64,000 nt of DNA from Luteimonas marina (GTDB taxonomy: Bacteria; Pseudomonadota; Gammaproteobacteria; Xanthomonadales; Xanthomonadaceae). The position numbers were made by a program, and so were the translations under genes. The notes under the pieces are model-generated. The model ran no database searches, was not told where the DNA came from, and saw nothing but the letters and a program-made list of their open reading frames with translations. Within the stretch, counting starts at the first letter, position 1; every line of letters begins with the position of its first letter. The stretch spans positions 1-64,000 of the forward strand of contig NZ_VOHK01000003.1 in assembly GCF_007859325.1 (NCBI RefSeq), written 5' to 3'. Positions 1-9,748 of the stretch are shown piece after piece.

Positions 1-273
1 AGCAGCGACTGGCAGTCGTTCCTGAAGGCGCATCGGATGGTTCCGAGCATGAGCCGTCGCGGCAACTGCCACGACAACGCGGTGGCCGAGAGCTTCTTCA
101 GCGTCCTGAAGAAGGAGCGGATCAAGCGGAGAATCTATCCGACCCGGGCCGCCGCAACCTCGGACGTGTTCGACTACATCGAGATGTTCTACAACCCGGT
201 GCGTCGCCATGGTTCCGCCGGCGACGTCTCACCGGTAGAGTTCGAAAGGCGCTACGCGCAAAGCGGCCGATGA
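1..273 (+). CDS. IS3-family transposase, C-terminal part (runs off left edge)
   Basis: The frame is open from the first base, so only the last 90 codons are seen. RRGNCHDNAVAESFF followed by LKKERIKRR is the IS3-family OrfB signature around the last acidic residue of the DDE catalytic triad (the E of AESFF), and FDYIEMFYNPVRRHG is the usual tail of this integrase core. It would cut and join DNA ends during transposition. The rest of the element lies to the left, so I cannot tell whether the copy is intact. A CA-ending stretch just after the stop looks like the right terminal repeat. Confidence 0.9.
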   Translation, partial: SSDWQSFLKAHRMVPSMSRRGNCHDNAVAESFFSVLKKERIKRRIYPTRAAATSDVFDYIEMFYNPVRRHGSAGDVSPVEFERRYAQSGR

Positions 274-299
274 GTGTCTATGAAACCTTGGGCGGTCCA
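274..299. repeat. Putative right terminal repeat of the IS3-family element
   Basis: Directly after the transposase stop lies gtgtctatgaaacc followed by ttgggcggtcca, ending in CA. IS3-family elements have TG...CA termini and often end in a GG(C/A)GGTCCA-like stretch. The matching left repeat is outside the window, so this is assigned by resemblance and position only. Confidence 0.5.
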
Positions 300-492
300 T
301 CCATTCCAACTGCACCAAGCCATACCTGGTCTACGACTGACCGGATCTCGACATGACGTCATCCTTGTCCCCCAGACGTTCTGTGTTCATGGGAGCCGCG
401 GCACCGGAAAACTGCTGTCACCCCACCGGCGGGACGAAGGGGAGAAACGATTTGTTCGGCGTTGCCTTGGGGTGCTCCGAATAATTCCGTTT

Positions 493-585
493 GTCATTCC
501 GAACGAAGTGAGAAGCGCTTTGCAACGGCGAAGCCGGTCAATCTGAGGATCAGGAGCACGGATTTCTCGCTGCGCTCGAAATGAC
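493..585. repeat. Intergenic inverted repeat (GTCATT...AATGAC type)
   Basis: The 434-base stretch between the IS tail and the lipoprotein gene has no convincing gene. It holds an imperfect inverted repeat: the left arm begins gtcattccgaacgaagtgag, the right arm is tctcgctgcgctcgaaatga followed by c. The same arm type recurs at 1210-1234 and 33422-33492, so this is a dispersed repeat family. The transcript could fold into a long hairpin. Confidence 0.65.
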
Positions 586-707
586 GGTTGTTCAGAGGGT
601 CCCTTGAACGAAGGGCGTGGGATGGATGTCAACTCGGCAGAGGGTGATCCTGTCCGCCACCGTCTTGCCGACAATGAGATTGCGGACAAAAAACGGAGAT
701 TTTAAAT

Positions 708-1040
708 ATGGATATTTCAATGAAAGGTATCTCTGCTTGCGCTCTTGCCCTGACAATAGCCCTTGGAGCTGTTGCCTGCTCAACCCTTGCGTCCAGCACG
801 AACACCCTTTCCGATGACAAGATCAGGTCGGAATCGGCCGGAGCTCTCGGTTATGAGCCGTCTGACCTGTCTATCGTCAGCCGGAGAACGGAGGGGACAA
901 ATACCTACGTCAACCTCAAGGCAAACGACAACAAGGAATTCACCTGCATCATCAACGGAGGAAATCTACTGACCTTCGGAATGACGAGTCCGCCCAGGTG
1001 CAACAAGAGAGGTGAGCCAATCAAGGCCGACCTGCTTTAA
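708..1040 (+). CDS. Small putative lipoprotein of unknown function
   Basis: I do not recognise the family. The 110-residue product starts with a basic, hydrophobic signal segment ending in a lipobox (A-V-A-C, Cys24), so it should be lipidated and held in the envelope. Two further cysteines (in EFTCIING and PPRCNKRG) could form a disulfide in the periplasm. The start at 708 is preceded by GGAGA with 8 nt spacing; an in-frame ATG at 720 is the alternative. The gene is visibly less GC-rich than its neighbours and sits beside an IS element between repeat clusters, which suggests acquisition, though that is inference. Confidence 0.75.
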   Translation: MDISMKGISACALALTIALGAVACSTLASSTNTLSDDKIRSESAGALGYEPSDLSIVSRRTEGTNTYVNLKANDNKEFTCIINGGNLLTFGMTSPPRCNKRGEPIKADLL

Positions 1041-1057
1041 GAACCCTCTGAACAGGT

Positions 1058-1234
1058 CGTCATTCCGGCGAAAGCCGGAATCCGGTTTTCCGGAAAGTTG
1101 CTGAAAAGCTGGATCCCGGCTTTCGCCGGGATGACGACCCAGGACTTGTTCAGACCTTCGTTGGAGACTTCCCCGGGTGAGTCAGAGATCCACGCGGTTG
1201 ATTTTCCAGGATTCCTCGCTGCGTTCGGAATGAC
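1058..1234. repeat. Intergenic palindromic repeats, pair plus half element
   Basis: The 399 bases between the lipoprotein gene and the nuclease gene carry no supported gene. A head-to-head pair sits at 1058-1083 (cgtcattccggcgaaagccg...) and 1111-1136 (ggatcccggctttcgccggg...), which together form a long hairpin. A half element of the other type (gattcctcgctgcgttcgga) lies at 1210-1234. The pair type recurs at 21838-21946 and 45997-46079. Confidence 0.75.
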
Positions 1235-1439
1235 AGGTCGGAGTTGTTCAGATGATTCCGGGCGGCAGTTCGGAAGGACTTTTCGAAAGTTCATTTAGGG
1301 CAACGCTGATCAATTCGCTTCCAGCTCGTCGTCCCGCAATGGTGGGGATGACAGCGGGTTCTTCAGAGTTGCCTGGTTTGACGCCGGCGATTGTGAGCGA
1401 TACGGGCCTGATGGCAGTGATCCTCGATCACGACCATGT

Positions 1440-2258
1440 TCAGCGTGATACTTCCGTCGCTAGGACGATATTGAGCAGTTCTGCCAGCCGGGCGCCCGCG
1501 AGCTGGACCTGCCGCTCGACCGTCGGACGGTGCTGCAGCAGATAGTCGTCGTCGATCCTCGACCTTGGCGGATAGACGCCCGGGGCCAGGGCGATCCGGC
1601 ACGACTGTTCGGCCCATACGGCAGGGGCGCCCGGGGTGTACGGGTCGGTGCCTGCCGGCAGCGGGTCGGGATCCAGCCGCAGCCGCGCTTCGTAGGCATC
1701 TTCGCCGAGCCTGGCCGACGCCAGCAGCCGGCTGTCCCACAGCGAATGCAGGTTGGTGCCCTTGCCGTGCAGGTTCACCTGCACGGTGTTGCCGCCGCGG
1801 TCGCGGGCGTAGCCGGCGTGCAGGGGCTGGTGCACGTCGCCGACGAAGTGGACGACGAACTTCAGCGCCTGCAGGCGTTCGGCATCGGGCCGGGTGCGGT
1901 CGGCGAGGATGTCGGCCTGGATGCGGATCGCTTCGACCACGCAGTCGCCGTTCGGGCAGGCGTGGGCGACGTCGTAGGCGCAGTCGTGTTCACCGATGTT
2001 GATGAAGTGCCACCTGGCCGAGCGCCTGCCGAGGTCGGGGTCGTTTGCGCGCAGGTCGTCGGCCCAGTTGGCGATGTCGGCGAGCGATGACGCCTGTTCG
2101 ATTGCCAGCAGGCGGTCGATTTCGGCGCGCGCCTGCGGCGTGAGCCGGGGTTCGGCGAGGCGGGCGACGAGGCGGTGGCCGAGGGGGCCCCAGGCCTGCG
2201 CGATGCCGGGCCATGACAGTGCGCAGGACAGGAGGATGGCGATGAGAATACGGGGCAT
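1440..2258 (-). CDS. Secreted S1/P1-type zinc nuclease
   Basis: The 272-residue precursor has a signal peptide ending A-Q-A before Trp23. Family members use the mature N-terminal Trp and a set of His/Asp residues to bind three zinc ions and cleave single-stranded DNA/RNA and 3'-nucleotides. All expected ligands are visible: W23, H28 (WGPLGH), D67/D68 (NWADD), H84 (RWHF), H137, D141 and H147 (HFVGDVHQPLH), H171 and D175 (LHSLWD). Two Cys pairs may form disulfides. It probably acts in the periplasm or outside the cell, scavenging nucleotides. The gene stands alone, reading leftward. Confidence 0.93.
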   Translation of the reverse strand: MPRILIAILLSCALSWPGIAQAWGPLGHRLVARLAEPRLTPQARAEIDRLLAIEQASSLADIANWADDLRANDPDLGRRSARWHFINIGEHDCAYDVAHACPNGDCVVEAIRIQADILADRTRPDAERLQALKFVVHFVGDVHQPLHAGYARDRGGNTVQVNLHGKGTNLHSLWDSRLLASARLGEDAYEARLRLDPDPLPAGTDPYTPGAPAVWAEQSCRIALAPGVYPPRSRIDDDYLLQHRPTVERQVQLAGARLAELLNIVLATEVSR

Positions 2259-2299
2259 GGCGGCACTCTAGAGCGTTTCTGGCGCAAACGCGTACATTC

Positions 2300-2387
2300 C
2301 GTCATCCCCGCGAAGGCGGGGATCCAGTGTCTTGTTTGCTGGTTTCCAGGGCAACGACGCTGGGTCCCCGCCTTCGCGGGGATGACG
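2300..2387. repeat. Palindromic repeat pair (CGTCATCCCCGCGAAGGCGGGG type)
   Basis: Two copies face each other: cgtcatccccgcgaaggcgg from 2300 and ccccgccttcgcggggatga ending near 2387. They form a long inverted repeat between the OmpW-like gene and the nuclease gene. Single hairpins of the same family are at 16256-16283 and 46134-46161. On the minus strand it may stop or stabilise transcripts of the OmpW-like gene. Confidence 0.75.
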
Positions 2388-2422
2388 CCAACATCCGGGC
2401 CAAGGATGCGCTCGCGGTCGGA

Positions 2423-4239
<1,817 letters not shown>

Positions 4240-4267
4240 GCCGGCGGTAGCCCGAGGCGATACCCGG

Positions 4268-4296
4268 AGCCCCGCTTGCGCGGGGCTTCTTGTTTT
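4268..4296 (+). terminator. Rho-independent terminator after gap
   Basis: An 8-bp perfect stem AGCCCCGC/GCGGGGCT with a 4-nt loop is followed by tcttgtttt. It lies 29 bases after the gap stop and before the DUF2339 gene. Confidence 0.85.
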
Positions 4297-4359
4297 CGCG
4301 ACCCGGCCCGCTAAGGTGGCCGGCAATGCGCCCGGAGCGGCGCCCGACGGGATGGCGGA

Positions 4360-7068
4360 ATGGAAGGTCTCCTGACCCTGCTGGTGCTGGTGGCGCTTGC
4401 GGTGCCGGTGCTGTTGATCGTGGCGCTGGTGTCGATCGGTGGGCTGAAGCGCCGCGTCGCGGACCTGGAAGATGCGGTCGTGCGCCTGCGGGCCGATGCC
4501 GAAGCGCCTTCGCGCGCGGCGGCGCCTGCGCAGCGCGAGGCGCCTGATGTGGCCGCTCCGCCGCGCGCGGTGGTCCCGCCCGAACCTACGCTGGCCGAGT
4601 TGACGGCGTCTCCGCCGCCGACGATCGCGTCGCGGCCGCCCGCGCCGGCCGCCGGCCCTGCGGCGCCGACTCCGCCGCCGCTGCCACCGCGCGCGGACGT
4701 GGCGCCCGAAGCGGTTCCGCCGCCTCCGCCGCGTCGTCCGGCGGCGCCACCGCCGCCGAATTTCGTCGACGTCGCACTGCGCGCGGTGAAGCGCTGGTTC
4801 ACCGTCGGCAACGTGCCGGTGAAGGTCGGCATGCTGGTGCTGCTGGCAGGCGTGGCGGCGCTGCTCAAGTACGGCAACGACCAGGGCTGGTTCCACCTGC
4901 CGATGGAACTGCGCCTCGCGGGCGTGGCCGCGGCGGCGCTGGCGGGGCTGGTCTTCGGTTGGCGCCAGCGCTTCGACAGGCCGGCGTTCGCGCTGGCGCT
5001 GCAGGGCGGTGCGATCGGCGTGCTGCTGCTGGTGGTGTTCGCGGCGTTCAAGCTCTACGGGCTGCTCCCGGCGGGCGCCGCGTTCGGGCTGAGCATCGCC
5101 CTGGTCGCCGGGCTCGGCGTGCTCGCGGTGCTGCAGGATTCGCGCACGCTGGCGGTGCTCGGCATCCTCGCCGGCTTCCTCGCGCCGATCTGGCTCTCGA
5201 CCGGCAGCGGCAACCACGTCGCGCTGTTCTCCTACTACGCGGTGCTCAACGCGGCGATCTTCGCCATCGCCTGGGTGAAGTCGTGGCGGGTGCTGAACCT
5301 ACTGGGCTTCGTCTTCACCTGGGGCATCGGCATCGTGTGGGGCGTGCTGGCGTACTCGCCGGACAAGCAGGCGAGCACGCAGCCGTTCCTGGTGCTGTTC
5401 TTCGTCTTCTACCTGCTGCTGCCGATCCTGTATGCGCGCAGGCGTCCGCCCGGCCGTCGCGACCTGGTCGACGGCTGCCTGCTGTTCGGCACGCCGCTGA
5501 TCGCGTTCTCGCTGCAGGCGGCGCTGCTCGACGGCGAGCGCATGCCGCTGGCGTTCTGCGCGCTGGCGCTGGCCGTGGTGTACGCGGCGCTGGCGTGGGC
5601 GCTGCGGCGGCGCGAAGGTTACGCGGTGCTGGCGCAGGCGCACGCGCTGCTGGCGGTGGGCTTCGCGACGTTGTCGGTGCCGCTGGCGCTGTCGGCGCGC
5701 GCGACCGCCTGCGTGTTTGCGCTCGAGGGCGCGGCGCTGGTGTGGCTGGGCCTGAAGCAGCGCCGCGTGCTGCCGCAGTGGACCGGCCTCGGCCTGCAGC
5801 TGGCGGCGGCGGTGGCGTATTCGCTGGGCATGTCGACGCTGCCGGCGCCGGACGTGCAGGCGATCGCGAATCCTGCGTTCATGGGCGCGCTGCTGATCGC
5901 GCTCGCCGGCTTCGCCAGTGCATGGTCGTATCGCGACGAAGGCGAGCCGCGCATCGCGCTGATGTACTACCTCTGGGGCCTGGCCTGGTGGGCCGGCAAC
6001 CTGTTCCACGAGATCGTCGGCTTTGTCGACGGCGATGCCCAGGTCGACGCGATGCTGGCGGCGACCGCGGTGACCGGCTGGCTGGCGGCGGAAGTGCACC
6101 GGCTGCGCCCGGCGCGCGCGCTGGCGGCGACAACGCTGCTCGCGCTGGCGGCGGCGATCCCGTTCGCGCTGCTGCAGACCGCGGTGCACGGACATCCGTT
6201 CGAAGGTGCCGGCGTCTGGGCGTGGCTGGCCTACGCCTTGCTCGGCGTGCGCAGCCTGCTGTGCCTGCGCAGCGACGACGACCACATCGGCGACTGGGCG
6301 CAGTTCGCGTGGTGGCTGGTGTGGCCGTCGGTGCTGGCGCTGTTCGCGGGCTGGCTGACCGAGCATGTCGCGCTCGACCACGGCTGGACCCTGGCGGCGC
6401 TGGCGCTGCCGTGGATCGCGCTGATGCTGGTGTCGATGGCGCGCTGGCCGCTGCTGCGCGTGCCGCGCGGCGAGCGTTTCGACGACCTGCGCCTGCCGCT
6501 GCAGGTCACGGTGTCGCTGCTGCTCGCGCTGTGGTGGTGGTCGACGCAGCTGGCGCCCGGCGATGCCGATCCGCTGCCGTGGTTGCCGCTGCTCAATCCG
6601 CTGGAGCTGGTGCAGGTGGGCGTGCTGGTGCTGCTCGCGCGCTGGCTGTGGTCGGATGAGGCGCCGCGCGCGCTGGCGTCGATGCGGGTGACGCTGCTGT
6701 CGGCGGCCGGCTTCGCCCTGGTCACCGCGGTCACGCTGCGCGCCGTGCACCAGTGGGGCGGCATCGCCTGGGATGCGCGCCTGGTCGAGAGCAGCCTCGC
6801 GCAGACCAGCCTGACCGTGGTCTGGAGCCTGCTCGGCGTGATCGGCTGGATCGCGGGCTCGCGCCGCGGCCAGCGCACGCTGTGGCTGGCCGGCGCGGTG
6901 CTGATGGGCGTGGTGCTGGCGAAGCTGGTGCTGGTCGATCGCCAGCATCTGGGCGACCTGCTGGGCATCGGCTCGTTCATCGCCTACGGGCTGCTGTGCA
7001 CGCTGGTGGGCTACCTTGCGCCGGCGCCGCCGCGCGAACAGGCGATCGGGAACGGAGAGACTGCATGA
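4360..7068 (+). CDS. DUF2339 polytopic membrane protein
   Basis: The 902-residue protein has one N-terminal membrane helix (about 3-27), a short helical stretch, a Pro/Ala-rich linker (about 50-130), then a long run of about 20 or more hydrophobic helices separated by short, often Arg-rich loops. This layout is that of DUF2339 membrane proteins, whose function is not established. The next gene (DUF3999) overlaps by 4 bases (ATGA), so the two are translationally coupled and likely act together in the inner membrane. The pair is often seen together in xanthomonad-type genomes. No catalytic motif is visible. Confidence 0.85.
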   Translation: MEGLLTLLVLVALAVPVLLIVALVSIGGLKRRVADLEDAVVRLRADAEAPSRAAAPAQREAPDVAAPPRAVVPPEPTLAELTASPPPTIASRPPAPAAGPAAPTPPPLPPRADVAPEAVPPPPPRRPAAPPPPNFVDVALRAVKRWFTVGNVPVKVGMLVLLAGVAALLKYGNDQGWFHLPMELRLAGVAAAALAGLVFGWRQRFDRPAFALALQGGAIGVLLLVVFAAFKLYGLLPAGAAFGLSIALVAGLGVLAVLQDSRTLAVLGILAGFLAPIWLSTGSGNHVALFSYYAVLNAAIFAIAWVKSWRVLNLLGFVFTWGIGIVWGVLAYSPDKQASTQPFLVLFFVFYLLLPILYARRRPPGRRDLVDGCLLFGTPLIAFSLQAALLDGERMPLAFCALALAVVYAALAWALRRREGYAVLAQAHALLAVGFATLSVPLALSARATACVFALEGAALVWLGLKQRRVLPQWTGLGLQLAAAVAYSLGMSTLPAPDVQAIANPAFMGALLIALAGFASAWSYRDEGEPRIALMYYLWGLAWWAGNLFHEIVGFVDGDAQVDAMLAATAVTGWLAAEVHRLRPARALAATTLLALAAAIPFALLQTAVHGHPFEGAGVWAWLAYALLGVRSLLCLRSDDDHIGDWAQFAWWLVWPSVLALFAGWLTEHVALDHGWTLAALALPWIALMLVSMARWPLLRVPRGERFDDLRLPLQVTVSLLLALWWWSTQLAPGDADPLPWLPLLNPLELVQVGVLVLLARWLWSDEAPRALASMRVTLLSAAGFALVTAVTLRAVHQWGGIAWDARLVESSLAQTSLTVVWSLLGVIGWIAGSRRGQRTLWLAGAVLMGVVLAKLVLVDRQHLGDLLGIGSFIAYGLLCTLVGYLAPAPPREQAIGNGETA

Positions 7069-8417
7069 CGCTTCGAACGGGAATCCTGGGGCTGGCGCTG
7101 CTGGCAGGCGCCGCGTTCGCCGCGCCCGTCGACGACTACGCCGTGCAGTGGCCGATCGCGCTGTCCGGCGACGATGCCGGCGCCTACGGGGTGACGCTCG
7201 ACGCCTCGGTCTATCGCGAGGCGCGGTCGCCGGCCTTGCGCGATGTCGATGTCATCAACGCAGACGGTGTCGCGGTGCCCGCCCAGCTGTTTCGTCCCGA
7301 CGACGGCATGACGGAGGCCGACAGGCGCGTGCCGGTGCGCTGGTTCGTGCTGCCGACCAGCTCCACGGCGGCGTCGGGCGACTGGTCGATGGCGGTCGAG
7401 CGCAGCCGCGACGGACGCGTGCTGCGCGTGGAGGCACGTGACGGCGCTGCGCGTGGAGACGACGCGGTCGCGTGGCTGCTGGATACCAGCGACGTGGACG
7501 CCACCGTCGAGGCCCTGCACCTGGAGTGGGCGCCGGACGCGGGCAGCGTCGACCGCGGTTACCGCGTGGAAGCCAGCGACGACCTGCGCGTATGGCGCGT
7601 GGTGCAGCCGGTCGCGCAACTGGTGGATCTGTCGCGCGATGGCGAGCGCCTCGTGCAGCGCCGCGTGCCGGTGGGAACGCAGGCGCGCTACCTGCGGCTG
7701 CTGCCCGCGGGCGGGACCGGGCGCGTGCAGCTGGCGGCGGTGCAGGCCGAGCTTGCGCCGGTGGTGAAGCGCCGACCGCTGCAGTGGCAGCAGCTGTCGG
7801 GCGAGACGGTCGAGGCGCAGGGCGTGCGCTTCCATGCGTTCACGCTCGACGGCCGCTACCCGGTCGAGGCCGCCGACGTGCAGCTCGACGGCAACAGCAC
7901 CGGGCAGTGGACGCTCTACAGCCGCGAGGATGGCGATTCCCCGTGGACGCTGCGCGCCGGTCCCTGGGTCGCCTATGCCATCGGCAGCGGCAACGATGCG
8001 AACCGCTCGGCGCCGCAGCCGCTGTCGGGCCCCACGCGCGACCGCGAATGGAAGCTGGTCGGCAACGCGCCGACGGCGCAGCCGCCGCAGCTGCGGCTCG
8101 GCTGGCGGCCCGAGGCGCTGGTGTTCGTCGCGCAGGGCGCACCGCCGTACCGCCTCGTCGCCGGCAGCGCGCGTGCCGGGCGCGTCGATGCACCGCTGGC
8201 GCAGTCGCTCGACGAAATCCGCCGCGCACGCGGTCCCGGCTGGCGGCCGGGCGTGGCGACGCCGGGGACGATGCAGCCGCTGGCCGGCGAACAGGCGCTG
8301 CAGCCGGCGCCGGCGCAGCGCGACTGGCGTTCGTGGCTGCTGTGGGCCCTGCTGGTGGCCGGCGCGCTGCTGGTGGCGGGCTTCGCGATGAGCCTGCTGC
8401 GCAAGCCGCGGAGCTGA
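7065..8417 (+). CDS. DUF3999 envelope protein
   Basis: A 450-residue protein with a signal peptide (cleavage near A-F-A-A at about 20), a large extracytoplasmic part that looks beta-rich, and one C-terminal membrane helix (about 425-445) followed by a short basic tail (LLRKPRS). This matches the DUF3999 family: periplasmic domain anchored in the inner membrane. ATG overlaps the stop of the DUF2339 gene, giving the start unambiguously. An interaction with the DUF2339 protein is inferred from coupling; the biochemical role is unknown. Confidence 0.82.
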   Translation: MTLRTGILGLALLAGAAFAAPVDDYAVQWPIALSGDDAGAYGVTLDASVYREARSPALRDVDVINADGVAVPAQLFRPDDGMTEADRRVPVRWFVLPTSSTAASGDWSMAVERSRDGRVLRVEARDGAARGDDAVAWLLDTSDVDATVEALHLEWAPDAGSVDRGYRVEASDDLRVWRVVQPVAQLVDLSRDGERLVQRRVPVGTQARYLRLLPAGGTGRVQLAAVQAELAPVVKRRPLQWQQLSGETVEAQGVRFHAFTLDGRYPVEAADVQLDGNSTGQWTLYSREDGDSPWTLRAGPWVAYAIGSGNDANRSAPQPLSGPTRDREWKLVGNAPTAQPPQLRLGWRPEALVFVAQGAPPYRLVAGSARAGRVDAPLAQSLDEIRRARGPGWRPGVATPGTMQPLAGEQALQPAPAQRDWRSWLLWALLVAGALLVAGFAMSLLRKPRS

Positions 8418-8445
8418 TCGCAGCGGATCGTGGCAGGTGCAACGT

Positions 8446-8474
8446 TTGCCTGGCGGATGCACGCCGTCGACAAT
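8446..8474 (+). promoter_or_regulatory. Predicted sigma-70 promoter of pgk
   Basis: TTGCCT (8446-8451) and GACAAT (8469-8474) are separated by exactly 17 bases and lie 30 bases before the pgk start. Each box has two mismatches to consensus or fewer. This implies pgk has its own promoter despite the close DUF3999 gene. Confidence 0.55.
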
Positions 8475-8504
8475 AGGCGCGGACTCCACAACGACGACGC
8501 GCCG

Positions 8505-9677
8505 ATGACCATCCTCCGCATGACCGACCTCGATCTTTCCGGCAAACGCGTGCTGATCCGGCAGGACCTCAACGTGCCGATCGACAACGGCCAGATCACC
8601 TCCGAGCAGCGCATCACCGCGTCGATCCCGACGCTGAAGCTGGCGCTGGAGAAAGGGGCGGCGGTGATGGTGACCTCGCACCTGGGCCGGCCGAAGGAAG
8701 GGCAGTGGAGCGAGGAGGACTCGCTGGCGCCGGTGGCGAAGCGGTTGGGCGAACTGCTCGGCGTCGACGTGCCGCTGCTGCGCGACTGGGTCGACGGCGT
8801 CGACGTCGCGCCCGGGCAGGTCGTGCTGCTGGAGAACTGCCGGATGAACGTCGGCGAGGGCAAGGACAGCGAGGAGCTCGCGAAGAAGTACGCCGCGCTG
8901 TGCGACGTGTTCGTGATGGACGCCTTCGGCACCGCGCATCGCGCGCAGGCGTCCACACACGGCGTCATCCGCTTCGCGAAGCAGGCCGCGGGCGGCCCGC
9001 TGCTGATGGCCGAACTCGACGCGCTGGCCAAGGCGCTCGACAACCCGGCGCGGCCGCTGCTGGCGATCGTGGCCGGCAGCAAGGTCTCGACCAAGCTCGA
9101 ACTGCTGTCGAACCTGGTCGGGAAGGTCGACCAGCTGATCGTCGGCGGCGGCATCGCCAACACCTTCATCGCCGCGCAGGGCCTGGCCGTGGGCAAGTCG
9201 CTGCACGAGGCCGACCTGGTCGAGACCGCGCGCAAGATCATGGTCGACGCGAAGGCGCGCGGCGCGGACATCCCCGTGCCGACCGACGTGGTGGTCGCGA
9301 AGCAGTTCCACCCGGACGCGGAGGCCACGGTGAAGGCGGTCGCCGACGTCGCCGAGGACGACCTGATCCTCGACATCGGCCCCGACACCGCCGCGCGCTA
9401 TGCCGGCATGATCGCCGGTGCCGGCACCGTGGTCTGGAACGGCCCGGTCGGCGTGTTCGAGTTCGACGCCTTCGGCAAGGGCACCGAAACCCTGGCGCGC
9501 GCGATCGCCGCGTCGAAGGCGTTCTCGATCGCCGGCGGCGGCGACACCCTCGCGGCGGTCGACAAGTACGGCATCGCCGGCGACGTGTCCGATATCTCCA
9601 CCGGCGGTGGCGCCTTCCTCGAATTCCTCGAAGGCAAGACCCTGCCCGCGGTCGCGGCGCTGGACGCGCGCGGCTGA
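8505..9677 (+). CDS. pgk: Phosphoglycerate kinase
   Basis: Transfers the acyl phosphate of 1,3-bisphosphoglycerate to ADP in the cytoplasm, making ATP and 3-phosphoglycerate. The 390-residue length is normal. Visible motifs are the N-terminal substrate-binding [31 protein letters not shown], the NGPVGVFE segment and the nucleotide-binding GGGDTLAA near the C terminus. The start is placed at [17 protein letters not shown], which matches family starts; upstream codons of the open frame lie in the promoter region. A good promoter precedes it. Confidence 0.98.
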   Translation: MTILRMTDLDLSGKRVLIRQDLNVPIDNGQITSEQRITASIPTLKLALEKGAAVMVTSHLGRPKEGQWSEEDSLAPVAKRLGELLGVDVPLLRDWVDGVDVAPGQVVLLENCRMNVGEGKDSEELAKKYAALCDVFVMDAFGTAHRAQASTHGVIRFAKQAAGGPLLMAELDALAKALDNPARPLLAIVAGSKVSTKLELLSNLVGKVDQLIVGGGIANTFIAAQGLAVGKSLHEADLVETARKIMVDAKARGADIPVPTDVVVAKQFHPDAEATVKAVADVAEDDLILDIGPDTAARYAGMIAGAGTVVWNGPVGVFEFDAFGKGTETLARAIAASKAFSIAGGGDTLAAVDKYGIAGDVSDISTGGGAFLEFLEGKTLPAVAALDARG

Positions 9678-9688
9678 GCGCGGTCCCC

Positions 9689-9716
9689 CGTTGCCAACTC
9701 CGCCCGCCATAGTAGG
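9689..9716 (+). promoter_or_regulatory. Possible promoter of the DUF3857/transglutaminase gene
   Basis: TTGCCA (9689-9694) and TAGGCT (9711-9716) with a 16-base spacer lie 32 bases upstream of the ATG at 9749. It is a plausible sigma-70 promoter found by eye. Confidence 0.4.
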
Positions 9717-9748
9717 CTTGTGCGGAAGGGGACTGGGCAGGTTGGGGG

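Noticed and set aside
1252..1545. 97-codon plus-strand frame near the nuclease gene
   Set aside because: Overlaps the nuclease 3' end antisense and repeat DNA; composition not protein-like.
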